DNA of 64,000 nucleotides from the NCBI GenBank assembly GCA_905220665.1, contig CAJNAR010000168.1:806001-870000 (forward strand). The letters run 5' to 3'. The notes under the pieces are model-generated. The model was not told the DNA's origin, searched no databases, and worked only from the letters and a program-made list of their open reading frames with translations. Of this stretch, positions 23,097 to 32,545 are shown piece by piece. Origin of the DNA: Albugo candida. Taxonomy: Eukaryota; Oomycota; Peronosporomycetes; Albuginales; Albuginaceae. Position numbers and translations under genes: made by a program. How positions within the stretch are numbered: the stretch's first letter is position 1; each line of letters opens with the position of its first letter.

Positions 23097-24589
23097 ACGG
23101 AGCGACCAGCGGAAGTCCCTAAAAAGAATTGTTTTCGTTATCGATAGACAATCGTCTATAGCCCGAAGTCTTAGCTCCAAATATCTCTGGGATTGCTGAA
23201 GGTTTCAGTTCCCCTTGGCAACGAATCGGAGAATCATTCTCTTTGTCGACAGATGATGGCAAATATCACCTACAAGAGTGCTGATGGGAAGGAAGCGATA
23301 GCGCTGTGTATTGCCAAAGTTCTGTGCAGCACTTGCTTAGAATTGTTGTACAATGGCCCTCTCGTGTGGATTGATGACTTAATTGCACGTCGCGTGGTCG
23401 TATTAGGAATTACTTTCTCTGCTATATGGTGTTCTAACAATATGTCGGAAACCTAATATGAAGCTAATATCGGAATAAATGTTTTTTTTGGAAGCGCGAG
23501 ATGCGTTGGCGTGAAAAAATTGTCTCCGGTGAAAGCGTTCGACACAATCCCGAAAGAATTCAAGCTTTGATTGACTTTTCGCATCCAAGAACTGGATCTA
23601 AGTTGCAGCAATTCATCTGCGCAGCGAATTGGGTGCGAAACTATATACCGTGCTTTGCTGTGATAACCCAGCCACTGCTAGTTTTTACGGAATTTTTTTG
23701 ACTGCAGTTGATGGTCGCGCCCAACACAAAGTGGAAATAATCGTCCTCACCGTGATCGGATGGACTGACAAACAGACACGCTGCGCTCTCGATCTGAGAG
23801 AAGCCATCCGAATGCAGTGCCGCTGACGCATCCACGTGACGATATGACGATATTTGTATGTACTCATACCAGTAAAATTCATTGGGGTGCGATGAACACT
23901 TAAATATCAGTGGACCAAGCAATGCTCTCACTCGCGGACATGGAACACCAGACGCTCGTGTTTCTTAGTGGAACATTAGCAGACCCAAAAATACTGGACC
24001 GTTTTTGAGAAACAGCATTTTCCATTTTGAAGATGGGCAATACTGCTGATTGTATCTTGAACAGACAGCAAGGATTTCATCTATAAGCGGAAAACCGCTA
24101 TCTCAAGTTCATTTTCGGTCCTCATGCGATTGTTTCCACGGTACTGAGGTTTACCATTGACAAATTACAGCGTTGGGCTGCATATATGATCGGCTTAAAC
24201 AACTGCATCTGCGATATTACTGGGGTAGCAAATGTCTGGGCAGATTTATTATCCTGTTGGGGATCAACACATGCTTCAATTGTGCAGTTGTACAGCTTGA
24301 CCCGACTCCGAAAGAGATCAAGAAGGTTGAACACCAATTTCCACCATCGAAACTCACATGCTATGAAGGAGAGAATGGCTATGCGGAAAAGTGGACAGCA
24401 TGTACTTACATCCCTATTAGACCGACTAATTTGTTCATTCGATTGTGTTTGGCAGCCCATTTCAGTTGTGGAGTTTCAATGATTTTCATTACACTGATTA
24501 AATGGTTACTCTGCTACCTTCCTATCCTATCATGATCCCCTAACCGTGTGAATATCATTTCATTATGGCTTTAAATCTAAGGAGGTAGA

Positions 24590-24810
24590 TATGTTTCAAG
24601 CTTCTCTGCTTGGGTGGGCTCAAATCGATGCCCATTCTGCCGGGGGTAGAACCAACGATCCGCGACACGGGATCCGCTTGCTTAACGGACCAAGCTGACA
24701 CCACCTGTGATCGATGGGTCAGGGCATTAGTTTCCGTGCCAACAGTGCGTTGGTTCGATCCCCGGCGGTGGTAAATGGGCAGCGGTGGACCCCCTCGGCA
24801 GAGATAAAGA
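24590..24810. repeat. Two tRNA-derived SINE-like units, head to head
   Basis: One unit reads leftwards from about 24702 and the other rightwards from about 24703. Both carry a tRNA-like pol III B-box followed by the same context: TTGGTTCGATCCCCGGC on + (about 24750-24766) and TTGGTTCTACCCCCGGC on minus (about 24639-24655), each followed within about 8 bases by TGGGCA. Upstream of each is an A-box-like stretch. The cloverleaf does not close well (the T stem and anticodon arm are poor), so these are not working tRNA genes. They lie inside the gypsy remnant, so they inserted after it or during its decay. Confidence 0.6.
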
Positions 24811-26508
24811 ATTCTCCACGTAAATGTCAATCTACTCGATAAAGCTGCGGACGTGGCAAGACCGCTTGCAACTACACCAGAGAACAGCCTTTACAGGAGT
24901 AGGGCCGCGCTCTTCAGATCGTTACATACCAGTGATTGGAATGTAGTAGATAGCCACCAAACTAGCAAGATGTGTCTCAGTATAAGCACTATTTGTGAGC
25001 ACTCTCAGCTGAATCAGCTGTGGAGAACATCGTGGCATTGAAGACAAGTAGCGTCAGTTTTTTCATAAAAAGTACTTGGTGTTTTGTCTTCCTCGTGATT
25101 TGTCTTGCATTAATCCTCCGTGAAGCAATCTAGGCGACAGCTTTGTCGATAGCTTGATTGACTTTCGTTTCTTTGGTAAATAGAAGTACGTGTAGTATCA
25201 TTTCTAAACATCTGTCCTACCGGTAATGTAGACCTAACTAGATATGTTGTGGTACCGGTACCTAACCCATCACTTGCATTGCTCGATTAGTGAGCCAAAC
25301 CATGCACAGGGATCGCTGAGTGAAGCTCTTTATGCGACCAAACTCAACGAGACAATACATTTCGACTATATTTACACGGGGAGAAGTGCTCAAGATAACA
25401 AATGGCTTCTTGTCACGAAGGACGATGCTTCTAAGTTTACTTGATGCGAACAACGTCAGTACACTCGATGACAGCCGCAGATTGCTTGCTAAGATGGTTT
25501 GTAAATTATGGTGTATGTCATACATGACTTTCAAAACAAGACACCCATTTCAAGAAGGAGCTGTTCCGTGAAATGCAACGAGTACTGGGATAAGTACTCC
25601 TCCCTTCATCCCACTCAGATACCTGTGGACAAAAAGAATGGTCGAGCGAACGACTAGAGGAGTTCCTAAATGTATCAGGATACTGCTGAGCGAATGGAGA
25701 ATGCAAGCAGACGAGTGAGACAAAGTTATTTCTTGATACAGCGTATCTTGAATCAGTCACCATCCACGACACTCCATGGTGAAAGTCCAATCAAGGCTTT
25801 GCTGACTTTTCACCGATACGACCACTTAATGGAATTCTCGCGGATTCCCCAAGTTAAGGAACGGCGACAACTCTTCAGGAGATATGGAATACGAAAAAAA
25901 AACCAATTAGTTTGGTTGAGCTACGCAGACAAGTGTCGGTTTCTTCGCACAGATCGAGAGAAGATATCATAGAGTGCACATGGCAATTGAAAAAACGACG
26001 AAACAGGTACAGTTGGATGCTGGAGATTTTGTGTTATACGCCGACGTGTGGGCGGAGACCCATAACAAAATCAGAACGAAATGGAATGGACCAGCCCAAG
26101 TAACCAGAACAATTTCCGACTGGATTTTCAAGATCCGAAATCCGGTCACTCAACTACACGTGAGGTAGTCCCGTATAAATTCTATGCTGAAAGCGACTCA
26201 GATGTTTCTGGAAATTTGCTGGAGATGATTGCTCACAAAAGTGAGAATCATGTTATCGAGCGACTTATGCTCACTGATTTCACAAACCGACATTGCAATA
26301 CGAAATGCTGATCAAACGGAAAGATTTGTCGAGCGTGGAAGATACATGGGGGCTTGTAGAGAAGCTAATGGAGGATTGCCTGTGCTGGTGGGATTGCAAA
26401 TCGAAGTCAAAAGGTACGTGCAGGAAGAAGATGCCACAAGATCTGAATATACCTTTGCAAAGAGCGATGTAGAGGATGCTATATCCGCTTGAGCTGTTGC
26501 TTATTGAC

Positions 26509-26595
26509 GCTGGCTAACCCGTTACTTAGGCCGCTAAATAACGTAATGTACCTGATAGAACCAATAAAGTTGCGGTGAAATCGCCACCAGGAGTC
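26509..26595 (+). repeat. Right LTR remnant
   Basis: Diverged direct copy of 23000-23096 in the same orientation, placed about 350 bp downstream of the integrase C-terminal block. Together the two copies delimit a roughly 3.6-kb element, far shorter than an intact gypsy element, consistent with internal deletion. Confidence 0.65.
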
Positions 26596-26599
26596 TCCG

Positions 26600-27230
26600 A
26601 GAATAGTTTTTGAGCTGCCCGTGTGGTGCTAGGTTGCTACAAGTTCGAGCTACCTAGTCATATCTCCGCTAAATGGTTACAGATCCATTTGACGAATAGA
26701 TACAGCTTGATTTACCAAAATATGTATCTATCAGGCTCTAACTACGCAATGGAAGCTCAGTAAAAAAAGGGTTTCCATGTTCTGCGTTGAAGCACTGAGA
26801 AAAAGATACTTTGATATCAGTGAACACATATCTAGGGTATGCTCGACACTTCCAACACTCGTTTCAATTTGCTTTATCTATTACAATGACTTATAATCGA
26901 GGGAAGGAAATGAGTACGAAGCCTTCTGCATCTCTGCGCTTCGATCAAACGAATGTGCTATCGTCAGAAGAAGATTTTGATTTAAAAGCGGGTTTTAAGC
27001 TGGTATCTATTTGGTAGCTAATGTGAAGCTCTATTTACTCAGTATTCTCCCTTAAAATTCAGGTACATACTATAGACTTTCCGATCAAGTCCTAGGACTA
27101 GTATGTAAATGTAGCATCCTGGAGAAGTCGTTTAGTCGTCTTTTACACTTGTAATTTTCCATGATGTTGAACAGCGATCGTCAATATTATTCTTTCAATC
27201 TGAAATTCCTTCCGTTCGATCACCAAGAAT
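26600..27230. other. Gene-free stretch
   Basis: No coding frame with a recognisable motif. Likely more transposon-derived or neutral sequence. Confidence 0.4.
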
Positions 27231-27422
27231 TCACTGCTGCCATTGCCTGCTCAGCCAATTCCAATTGTCTCTTGATATCGAAAGTACTAATTTCAACATC
27301 CGATCGCGCCAAGATGGCTGTTCGAAGAACCTGCTGAGTTTACGAGCCGCAAATGCCACGCTGTGCCTGGTCCTTATTGCAATGTACAAAGAAATCCAAT
27401 ATTCCATGTCGTCAGTCATCAT
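27231..27422 (-). mobile_element. Ty1/copia pol fragment
   Basis: The minus-strand frame contains SLYIAIRTRHSVAFAARKLSRFFEQP. This corresponds to the conserved copia box between RT and RNase H (form: YL...TRPD.AFA...LSRF...P). The Pro-Asp of TRPD is replaced by His-Ser, and the frame ends in a stop soon after. Only about 60 codons survive. A fragment, not an active element. Confidence 0.6.
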
Positions 27423-28436
27423 CGAGATGCATCAATGGAGATACAAAGTTTTCACGTCCATTCGATAATGAAAGCACTGTTTTGTCATCCTTACGAACAT
27501 ATACACTAGCAGTGTCATTCATCGTACATTTGAAGATGGAAAACAAAAAAAACAGATTGAGAATACTTCAAAAATGTGACTTTAGGCTGTTTTATATCTG
27601 GAAAGTTTTAGGAAGGATCATCATCAAATTTGCCGCTTCGATGATGAGTTAGCCAGCCATCACCGGGACCAAGAATATCGATGATTCCACCACCACGTCG
27701 TGCTGTGAGAGCAGACTCCAATCTCATCCATGCACAATAAATCAGCAAGAATAACACATGTAATAATACACTGCTCTCAAGGTAAACGACGAGTAGATGA
27801 AAATCATTTATGACGTTTCACACTTGTGCATCGAATACTCATTTTGATGCCTGTATGTTACAAAGACCCCACAGGCTGGTTTAAAATGTCGTCACTCATT
27901 CTGTCAACGAAAGATATCATCATGGAGTCGCTTAGTTAGTGGTGTATTCGCGCTCCATTTGATCAGTAATCATCTTTTCGAGTACCAAACGGATCAACTA
28001 GCGACGTAGTTGAAAGTCATTAATAAATCTGTTCGGAGGTGAACACTAATTGTATTATAATAGCACCTTGACAGCACATATCTCGGCCCAACGAGTAGAG
28101 AATGTAAAAAGTACGTGTCATCTTGTCGCGACTTGTAAGCCTTATTGCCAGAATCGCATTTGCTGTCTTAGTGCGCGTCCTCCTTCTTGTCACTGAATTA
28201 TCGCTTATGCCCTGTGAGAAGAGTCTTTCTAAAAATGCATATTCCGTCAGGTTCTTTGGGTACGTGCAAACAGCGCTAGCCAAGGATGATATCTCTGATG
28301 TGTGAGGTATACGAGATTGTGTACCTGAAGAATCACACGCAAGTGTCGTGGAAGTCCTCGACTGAACTTCATTCACATTATGATTCATACGACTTTGGTA
28401 TTGGTCAAAATGTATCTGTAATGAACTCCAATTTGG
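27423..28436. other. Upstream region of the FHIP-like gene, no gene supported
   Basis: A 174-codon minus frame at 28544-28020 overlaps the start of the FHIP-like coding exon antisense and shows no family motif; I treat it as chance. The rest is AT-rich with stops in all frames. Confidence 0.4.
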
Positions 28437-30941
28437 ATGTTCGTAAAAGCGCTTGCAATTATCGCGCGTGTGTATCGTTGGATTACTACAGTTCTCATGG
28501 GATGGATCAAGAATCGAATGAAAGTGGCAGCAATAAAAGCTCATGACGCGCTTGCTCAGGGAATAGATATAATGGCTCCGGCATTATACTCTTCAAAAAC
28601 CAAAGAGTTTCAAAAGCGATGGCTGCTCATTTGTCGTTATCTCACTTCCATTGAGACAATAAAACCCGAGAACCAAGAAAAAGTGATCAGTGACTCGCAC
28701 ATCCTAGATATACTGCATAAAATGACCTCAATTCTCGCAGCAGAAGAGCGTGTTTCTGATCGATTGAAGATGAGTTTTACAGCACAGACAGAACAAGAAA
28801 TAATCGAGCGACCTTGTATGAAGTATCTGATGGAGAAGGAAATCGTACTATACATTTGTGAACTCGGTGCGAATGATGCGCCGCGAGGAATGCTGATGGT
28901 TGCGATACGATTCATGTCAGCTTTGTTGGAAAATGTCGACGCTGAAGTCATATTTGACGAAGAACGAATTCTAGAATCATTGTGGCAACTCGTTCAAGTT
29001 GCGGGAGTGAGAGAAGCAAAAGATGACAACATTCGGAAAGCATTGATGTACCTTCTACACAGACTTTGGAAGCAATTACGAGCTCATCCATTGCGTATTA
29101 AGCAGTGCTTTAAGCTGGACGATAGCTGCACTGATCGAAAAGTACTCGAGTCATCGAGTGAAAATTGTGCTGCATTTACGCAACTTCTTCCACATATATC
29201 CGCTGAAGGTGAGATTGGAGCTGAATGCCGTGAGGCGCTCATAATTGCTTCTAGCATCTCTCAAGAAGATTTGGTTCATTTCATTGTAAAGTGTACTCCG
29301 TTTTGTCAATATGTTGTAAACATCATAAGTATTGAATTCAAAACACTTATTGAGACTCCATCAGCAACAGAAAGTGATTCTAGGGGGTATGGAGACATCA
29401 ACAATTCCGAGAATGCAGACTTGGTGAGGTTTAAGACCTATCTAAAATTTTGTTGTCTTTTGGCGGCAGTGGGTCATTATGAGACAGACGGAGCTTCCAT
29501 TGCATCAATTATCACCGAAGAATTTCAAGAACGATTTCTCAACGGCCCGTTCATGAGCGCATTTATCGATAAGTCGCTGTCTGGAGCATGCACGTCGACA
29601 ATGTACGCTCACGTGATCCTGGATGTCCTGGTGTCCTGCAATTCTACTTTGCAATCAAATCCAATCCTTTACACTTTTGCCAAGTTTTTCTTTCAAGAAA
29701 CATCGAAGGCCGACCAGGATGACACACAGCTTTCCGCCTTGATCCTGAACCGTATCGATACGTCCCCGTCGTGCTTGACAGTGCTGACGATTGATCTAGT
29801 CACATCGTTCCTGGAGCTTGATGATCCGCAAATCGATCAATGGATATTGGGCTATGAGCCGCTGGTTTCTGTAGCCGAAAAGCAGAAGGAAATTGAGCAC
29901 AAACTGTCGAAGACGGGAACGGTTAACTTTGCATCCAGATTCCCGTATTCATTTATCGCCTCGAATATCGATCTGTACGAGCAGCAGATCGACAAACAAG
30001 AGCTGGAAACAGCAGAACAGCCCTCAATTTCACTTCTTTCATACATTGTGGAAGCGGAAATCATGACAACGCGACGTGCTCGGCCACCTTCGATTAGTTA
30101 TTCCGATGTGGAAGCTTCTTGCTTACAAGATGCTCGACCAAGGTCTGAGTCCACAGAGCATTTTTCTCAGCTGAGTGAGGCGCACCGATCAAAAGGAAGG
30201 ACCAATATTGATGCACTGGGTCGTAAAATGGGACTCCCTCTTCCTACACATCCCCAAAACTTCCCATACAGTGAATTTTCATCGCGACAAAATGCAGAAA
30301 AAGCAACGGCTCGAATTTTCAAAGTGATTTTTTCACGTTTGGAAAAGCTTTTGGAAGCATCCACCGACGAGAACTTGGCGCTATCCGGGCTGATCTCTAT
30401 CCTAGCACGCAACGAAAAATGCTTTGATCAGATTTTCGATATGGAAGAAAAGCATACGAAAAGCATCCGAAGCGCTTTGGAAACGGTGCATGCAGTTGCT
30501 GTGGAACGAATTCGTGCGCTTTCCGACGGTCAACAGCGTCTTGAGCTGGTACAGAAACTGCTCGTAGGTGGCCGAAATGACAGCCTTGATGCGCTCATCA
30601 ACGATGCGGAAGATCGATGGATCACTGCTTTTATTATCCTGCAAGAAATTCTGAAGGAGCTGTGCTCTATACTGTATGTTTACGAGCATCGTGGTGCCAT
30701 TTTGTCGACTAGAGTACGCACCAAGGCGGATTCAAATAAAGCACAAAATAATCAGAAGATTACACCTCCGATGGATAAAAATAAGAAGGATCCCGAGGAC
30801 GATTCAGGAGCGGATGATGTTCCTTTGAATGAGACGGATTCAGGCGAATCGTTTGAGAATGCGTCGAGAGAATTCGAATCGCTCCTCTTGGAGGCAGAAA
30901 TCAGCATGAATGAAATTCTGGAATATCGCGATAAGAAATAG
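28437..30941 (+). CDS. FHIP/FAM160 (RAI16-like) family protein
   Basis: In animals and fungi these proteins join Hook adaptors and FTS to link dynein to endosomes. A single exon from ATG 28437 gives 834 aa, near the family's usual size. Recognition rests on the N-terminal helical repeat region. It contains RPCMKYLMEKEIVLYICELGANDAPRGML followed by MVAIRFMSALLENV, which parallels the family pattern YLLEH.....LC.LG..D.P.GM....L.F...LL. Mid and C-terminal parts are helical, with SYIVEAEIM and a Ser/acidic tail ending NEILEYRDKK. No transmembrane segment is evident. The call is from motif order recalled from memory, so moderate. A different armadillo-like scaffold is the alternative. Confidence 0.62.
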   Translation: MFVKALAIIARVYRWITTVLMGWIKNRMKVAAIKAHDALAQGIDIMAPALYSSKTKEFQKRWLLICRYLTSIETIKPENQEKVISDSHILDILHKMTSILAAEERVSDRLKMSFTAQTEQEIIERPCMKYLMEKEIVLYICELGANDAPRGMLMVAIRFMSALLENVDAEVIFDEERILESLWQLVQVAGVREAKDDNIRKALMYLLHRLWKQLRAHPLRIKQCFKLDDSCTDRKVLESSSENCAAFTQLLPHISAEGEIGAECREALIIASSISQEDLVHFIVKCTPFCQYVVNIISIEFKTLIETPSATESDSRGYGDINNSENADLVRFKTYLKFCCLLAAVGHYETDGASIASIITEEFQERFLNGPFMSAFIDKSLSGACTSTMYAHVILDVLVSCNSTLQSNPILYTFAKFFFQETSKADQDDTQLSALILNRIDTSPSCLTVLTIDLVTSFLELDDPQIDQWILGYEPLVSVAEKQKEIEHKLSKTGTVNFASRFPYSFIASNIDLYEQQIDKQELETAEQPSISLLSYIVEAEIMTTRRARPPSISYSDVEASCLQDARPRSESTEHFSQLSEAHRSKGRTNIDALGRKMGLPLPTHPQNFPYSEFSSRQNAEKATARIFKVIFSRLEKLLEASTDENLALSGLISILARNEKCFDQIFDMEEKHTKSIRSALETVHAVAVERIRALSDGQQRLELVQKLLVGGRNDSLDALINDAEDRWITAFIILQEILKELCSILYVYEHRGAILSTRVRTKADSNKAQNNQKITPPMDKNKKDPEDDSGADDVPLNETDSGESFENASREFESLLLEAEISMNEILEYRDKK

Positions 30942-31089
30942 AGTTTTGAAAGGCATCCAGTTCGAGAGTGTATGAGTGTATAGAATATATCCACTTAGGA
31001 TTTTGAATACAGTAAACAAGGCAACTGTCATTAGCTTATCTTTAAGTAGTGCAAATGTGAATATTGAAAGTATCGCTAAGCTTTATGCG

Positions 31090-31461
31090 TCAAGCTTTGA
31101 AGCCTTTTGTAAGTCGGTGTGCTACGAATTTGCTCGTGTCCAAGTATGCCAATGTCACATGTTTGATGCATTCTCTCTCACGAGATGATAATTCTGAGTC
31201 TGGTTTACTAGAACTACACTTGTCCCATGCAATGGCAGTAACTTTCTGAATGGCGTGTTGGATCAATGCACGTTGCTGTTCTTCTAAAAGAATTGCTTGA
31301 ACGGCAGCGGCTCCATTGGAAGCAGGTCCCAGGTTTGAACCACTTAATGAGGAGGAGCTTCCATCGTTCATGGGCGAGGTGTAATCATACGTAGGTTCCT
31401 CATAGCCATAAGAAGTATCTGACTCGGTCTCTTTCTCTTTACCAAAGCCGAAAAGCGGCAT
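31090..31461 (-). CDS. Small Tim chaperone, TIM13/TIM8-like, with a modified twin-CX3C motif
   Basis: Small Tims chaperone hydrophobic precursors across the mitochondrial intermembrane space. The 123-aa product has a 50-residue acidic/Ser-rich N-terminal extension, then a helical hairpin: IQHAIQKVTAIAWDKCSSS, a turn with SELSSRERECIKHV, and LAYLDTSKFVAHRL. This matches the family plan (.. CF.KC ... LS..E..C...C..RYLD....V). The first Cys of motif 1 is Ala (residue 78) and the last Cys of motif 2 is Val (residue 102), while Cys82 and Cys98 remain. So the outer disulphide pair is missing and the inner pair kept. Single exon, ATG at 31461. The gene converges on the FHIP-like gene (148 bp between stops). 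Confidence 0.7.
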   Translation of the reverse strand: MPLFGFGKEKETESDTSYGYEEPTYDYTSPMNDGSSSSLSGSNLGPASNGAAAVQAILLEEQQRALIQHAIQKVTAIAWDKCSSSKPDSELSSRERECIKHVTLAYLDTSKFVAHRLTKGFKA

Positions 31462-31523
31462 TTTGGTCCTTCGAACAGTTGGTCCTGGTTGATTTGGTAC
31501 TTTGCTAGCGTACTAGGTTTGCG

Positions 31524-31544
31524 CCGAACCTTGTGAAGGTTCGG
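31524..31544. repeat. Short perfect hairpin
   Basis: CCGAACCTT and AAGGTTCGG form a 9-bp perfect stem with a 3-base loop, located in the region upstream of both the TIM13-like gene and (rightwards) the cyclophilin gene. Function unknown; it could be a protein-binding palindrome. Confidence 0.4.
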
Positions 31545-31839
31545 TTATAAATATAAGTAAGGCGTCGTAAGCTTCTGGTCGAGTCCCTGCCTTTATTTCC
31601 TTTTGACCGAATGCTATCTAGTATGAAGTAGTCAGAGGATGAGCAACCTCTTTCTTTTCTACGCAACCATCCAATGGCTCAAAATTGTTCTATGGCCGTC
31701 AAACCCTTCGTCAAGTAATGTACCTTCTGAAATAGTACTCTCACAAAACTAATAGATTTTGCTGCTGACCACAGCTTTCTAATAATCTGTTTACTCAGAT
31801 TCCCCCATTTCTCCTTTTGTATCGAACAAGTCATTTGCA

Positions 31840-32430
31840 ATGCCGAGTGAGAATCCACACGTTTTTTTTGATATCGCAATCAACGACAAACCTGCCGGTC
31901 GAATCGAATTCGAGCTGTTCGCTGATACCGTGCCACGTACTGCCGAAAACTTTCGCTGTTTGTGCACCGGTGAAAGAAGCGAAAATGTTGGCGGCGTCCA
32001 GAAATCGCTGCACTATAAAGGCAACGTGTTTCATCGAATTATCCCGAAATTTATGTGCCAAGCTGGCGATATCACCAAAGGTAATGGCACCGGCGGATTT
32101 TCCATTCATGGAGAAAAGTTTGCAGATGAAAACTTCACGAGGAAGGTAATTATCCTGTATGCTCGTGCATCATATATCATATTATATCATTTTTTGTCTT
32201 TCTAGCACACTGGCCCAGGAATCTTGTCCATGGCAAACGCGGGACCCAACACGAACGGTTCCCAGTTCTTTATTTGCACGGAAAAAACTGCTTGGCTGGA
32301 TGGAAAACACGTTGTCTTCGGCCAGATTGTCGACGGAATGGATGTTGTAAGAGAAATGGAAAAATACGGTACAGACTCTGGTAAACCAAAGGGCAAGGTT
32401 GTCATTGCGGATTGCGGCCAGCTTTCGTAA
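31840..32430 (+). CDS. Cyclophilin A-type peptidyl-prolyl cis-trans isomerase
   Basis: It catalyses proline isomerisation and is the cyclosporin target. Two exons (31840-32145, 32206-32430) joined in phase 0 over a 60-nt intron give 176 aa, a single cyclophilin domain without a targeting peptide, so cytosolic. The complete family set is visible: [52 protein letters not shown] (catalytic Arg in FHRIIP), [42 protein letters not shown], and [21 protein letters not shown]. The KSLHYKG insertion typical of the divergent-loop cyclophilins is present. Identification is certain; the specific paralogue is not. Confidence 0.97.
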
Positions 32431-32545
32431 TTCATGATTTCATAGAACTGTTTTTTATGTAAAGAACATTAAAATGAACATGACCAATTTCCATATTTTA
32501 TGTTCACAACATTTATACTAGTTTCCTGCAGTGCATCGCAAAAAA

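Larger units (their letters stand above)
23000..26595 (+). mobile_element. Degenerate Ty3/gypsy LTR retrotransposon
   Basis: Remnants of a pol polyprotein lie in element order on the + strand. The reverse transcriptase active-site region (LVWIDDL, 23365-23385) comes first, then VSGESVRHNPERIQALIDF and LQQFICAANWVRNYIP of the RT thumb/connection (about 23520-23650). Blocks from the RNase H end follow (GVANVWADLLSCWGS, about 24220-24260). The integrase core appears as LNETIHFDYIYTGRSAQDNKWLLVTKDDASKFT across about 25340-25440. The C-terminal domain appears as VQLDAGDFVLYADVWAETHNKIRTKWNGPAQV (about 26000-26100). Every block is broken by stops and shifts, and gag and most of the RT are missing. 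Diverged direct repeats at 23000-23096 and 26509-26595 bracket it. SINE-like units are nested between RNase H and integrase. Confidence 0.85.

Noticed and set aside
24690..24770. Functional tRNA gene on the + strand
   Set aside because: The B-box is perfect and CCACC/GGTGG could pair as an acceptor, but the T stem mispairs and no anticodon arm forms. A second, inverted, similar unit lies beside it, so a SINE origin fits better.
28020..28544. 174-codon minus-strand ORF near the FHIP-like start
   Set aside because: Overlaps the start of the coding exon antisense, has no recognisable motif, and its composition mirrors the opposite frame.
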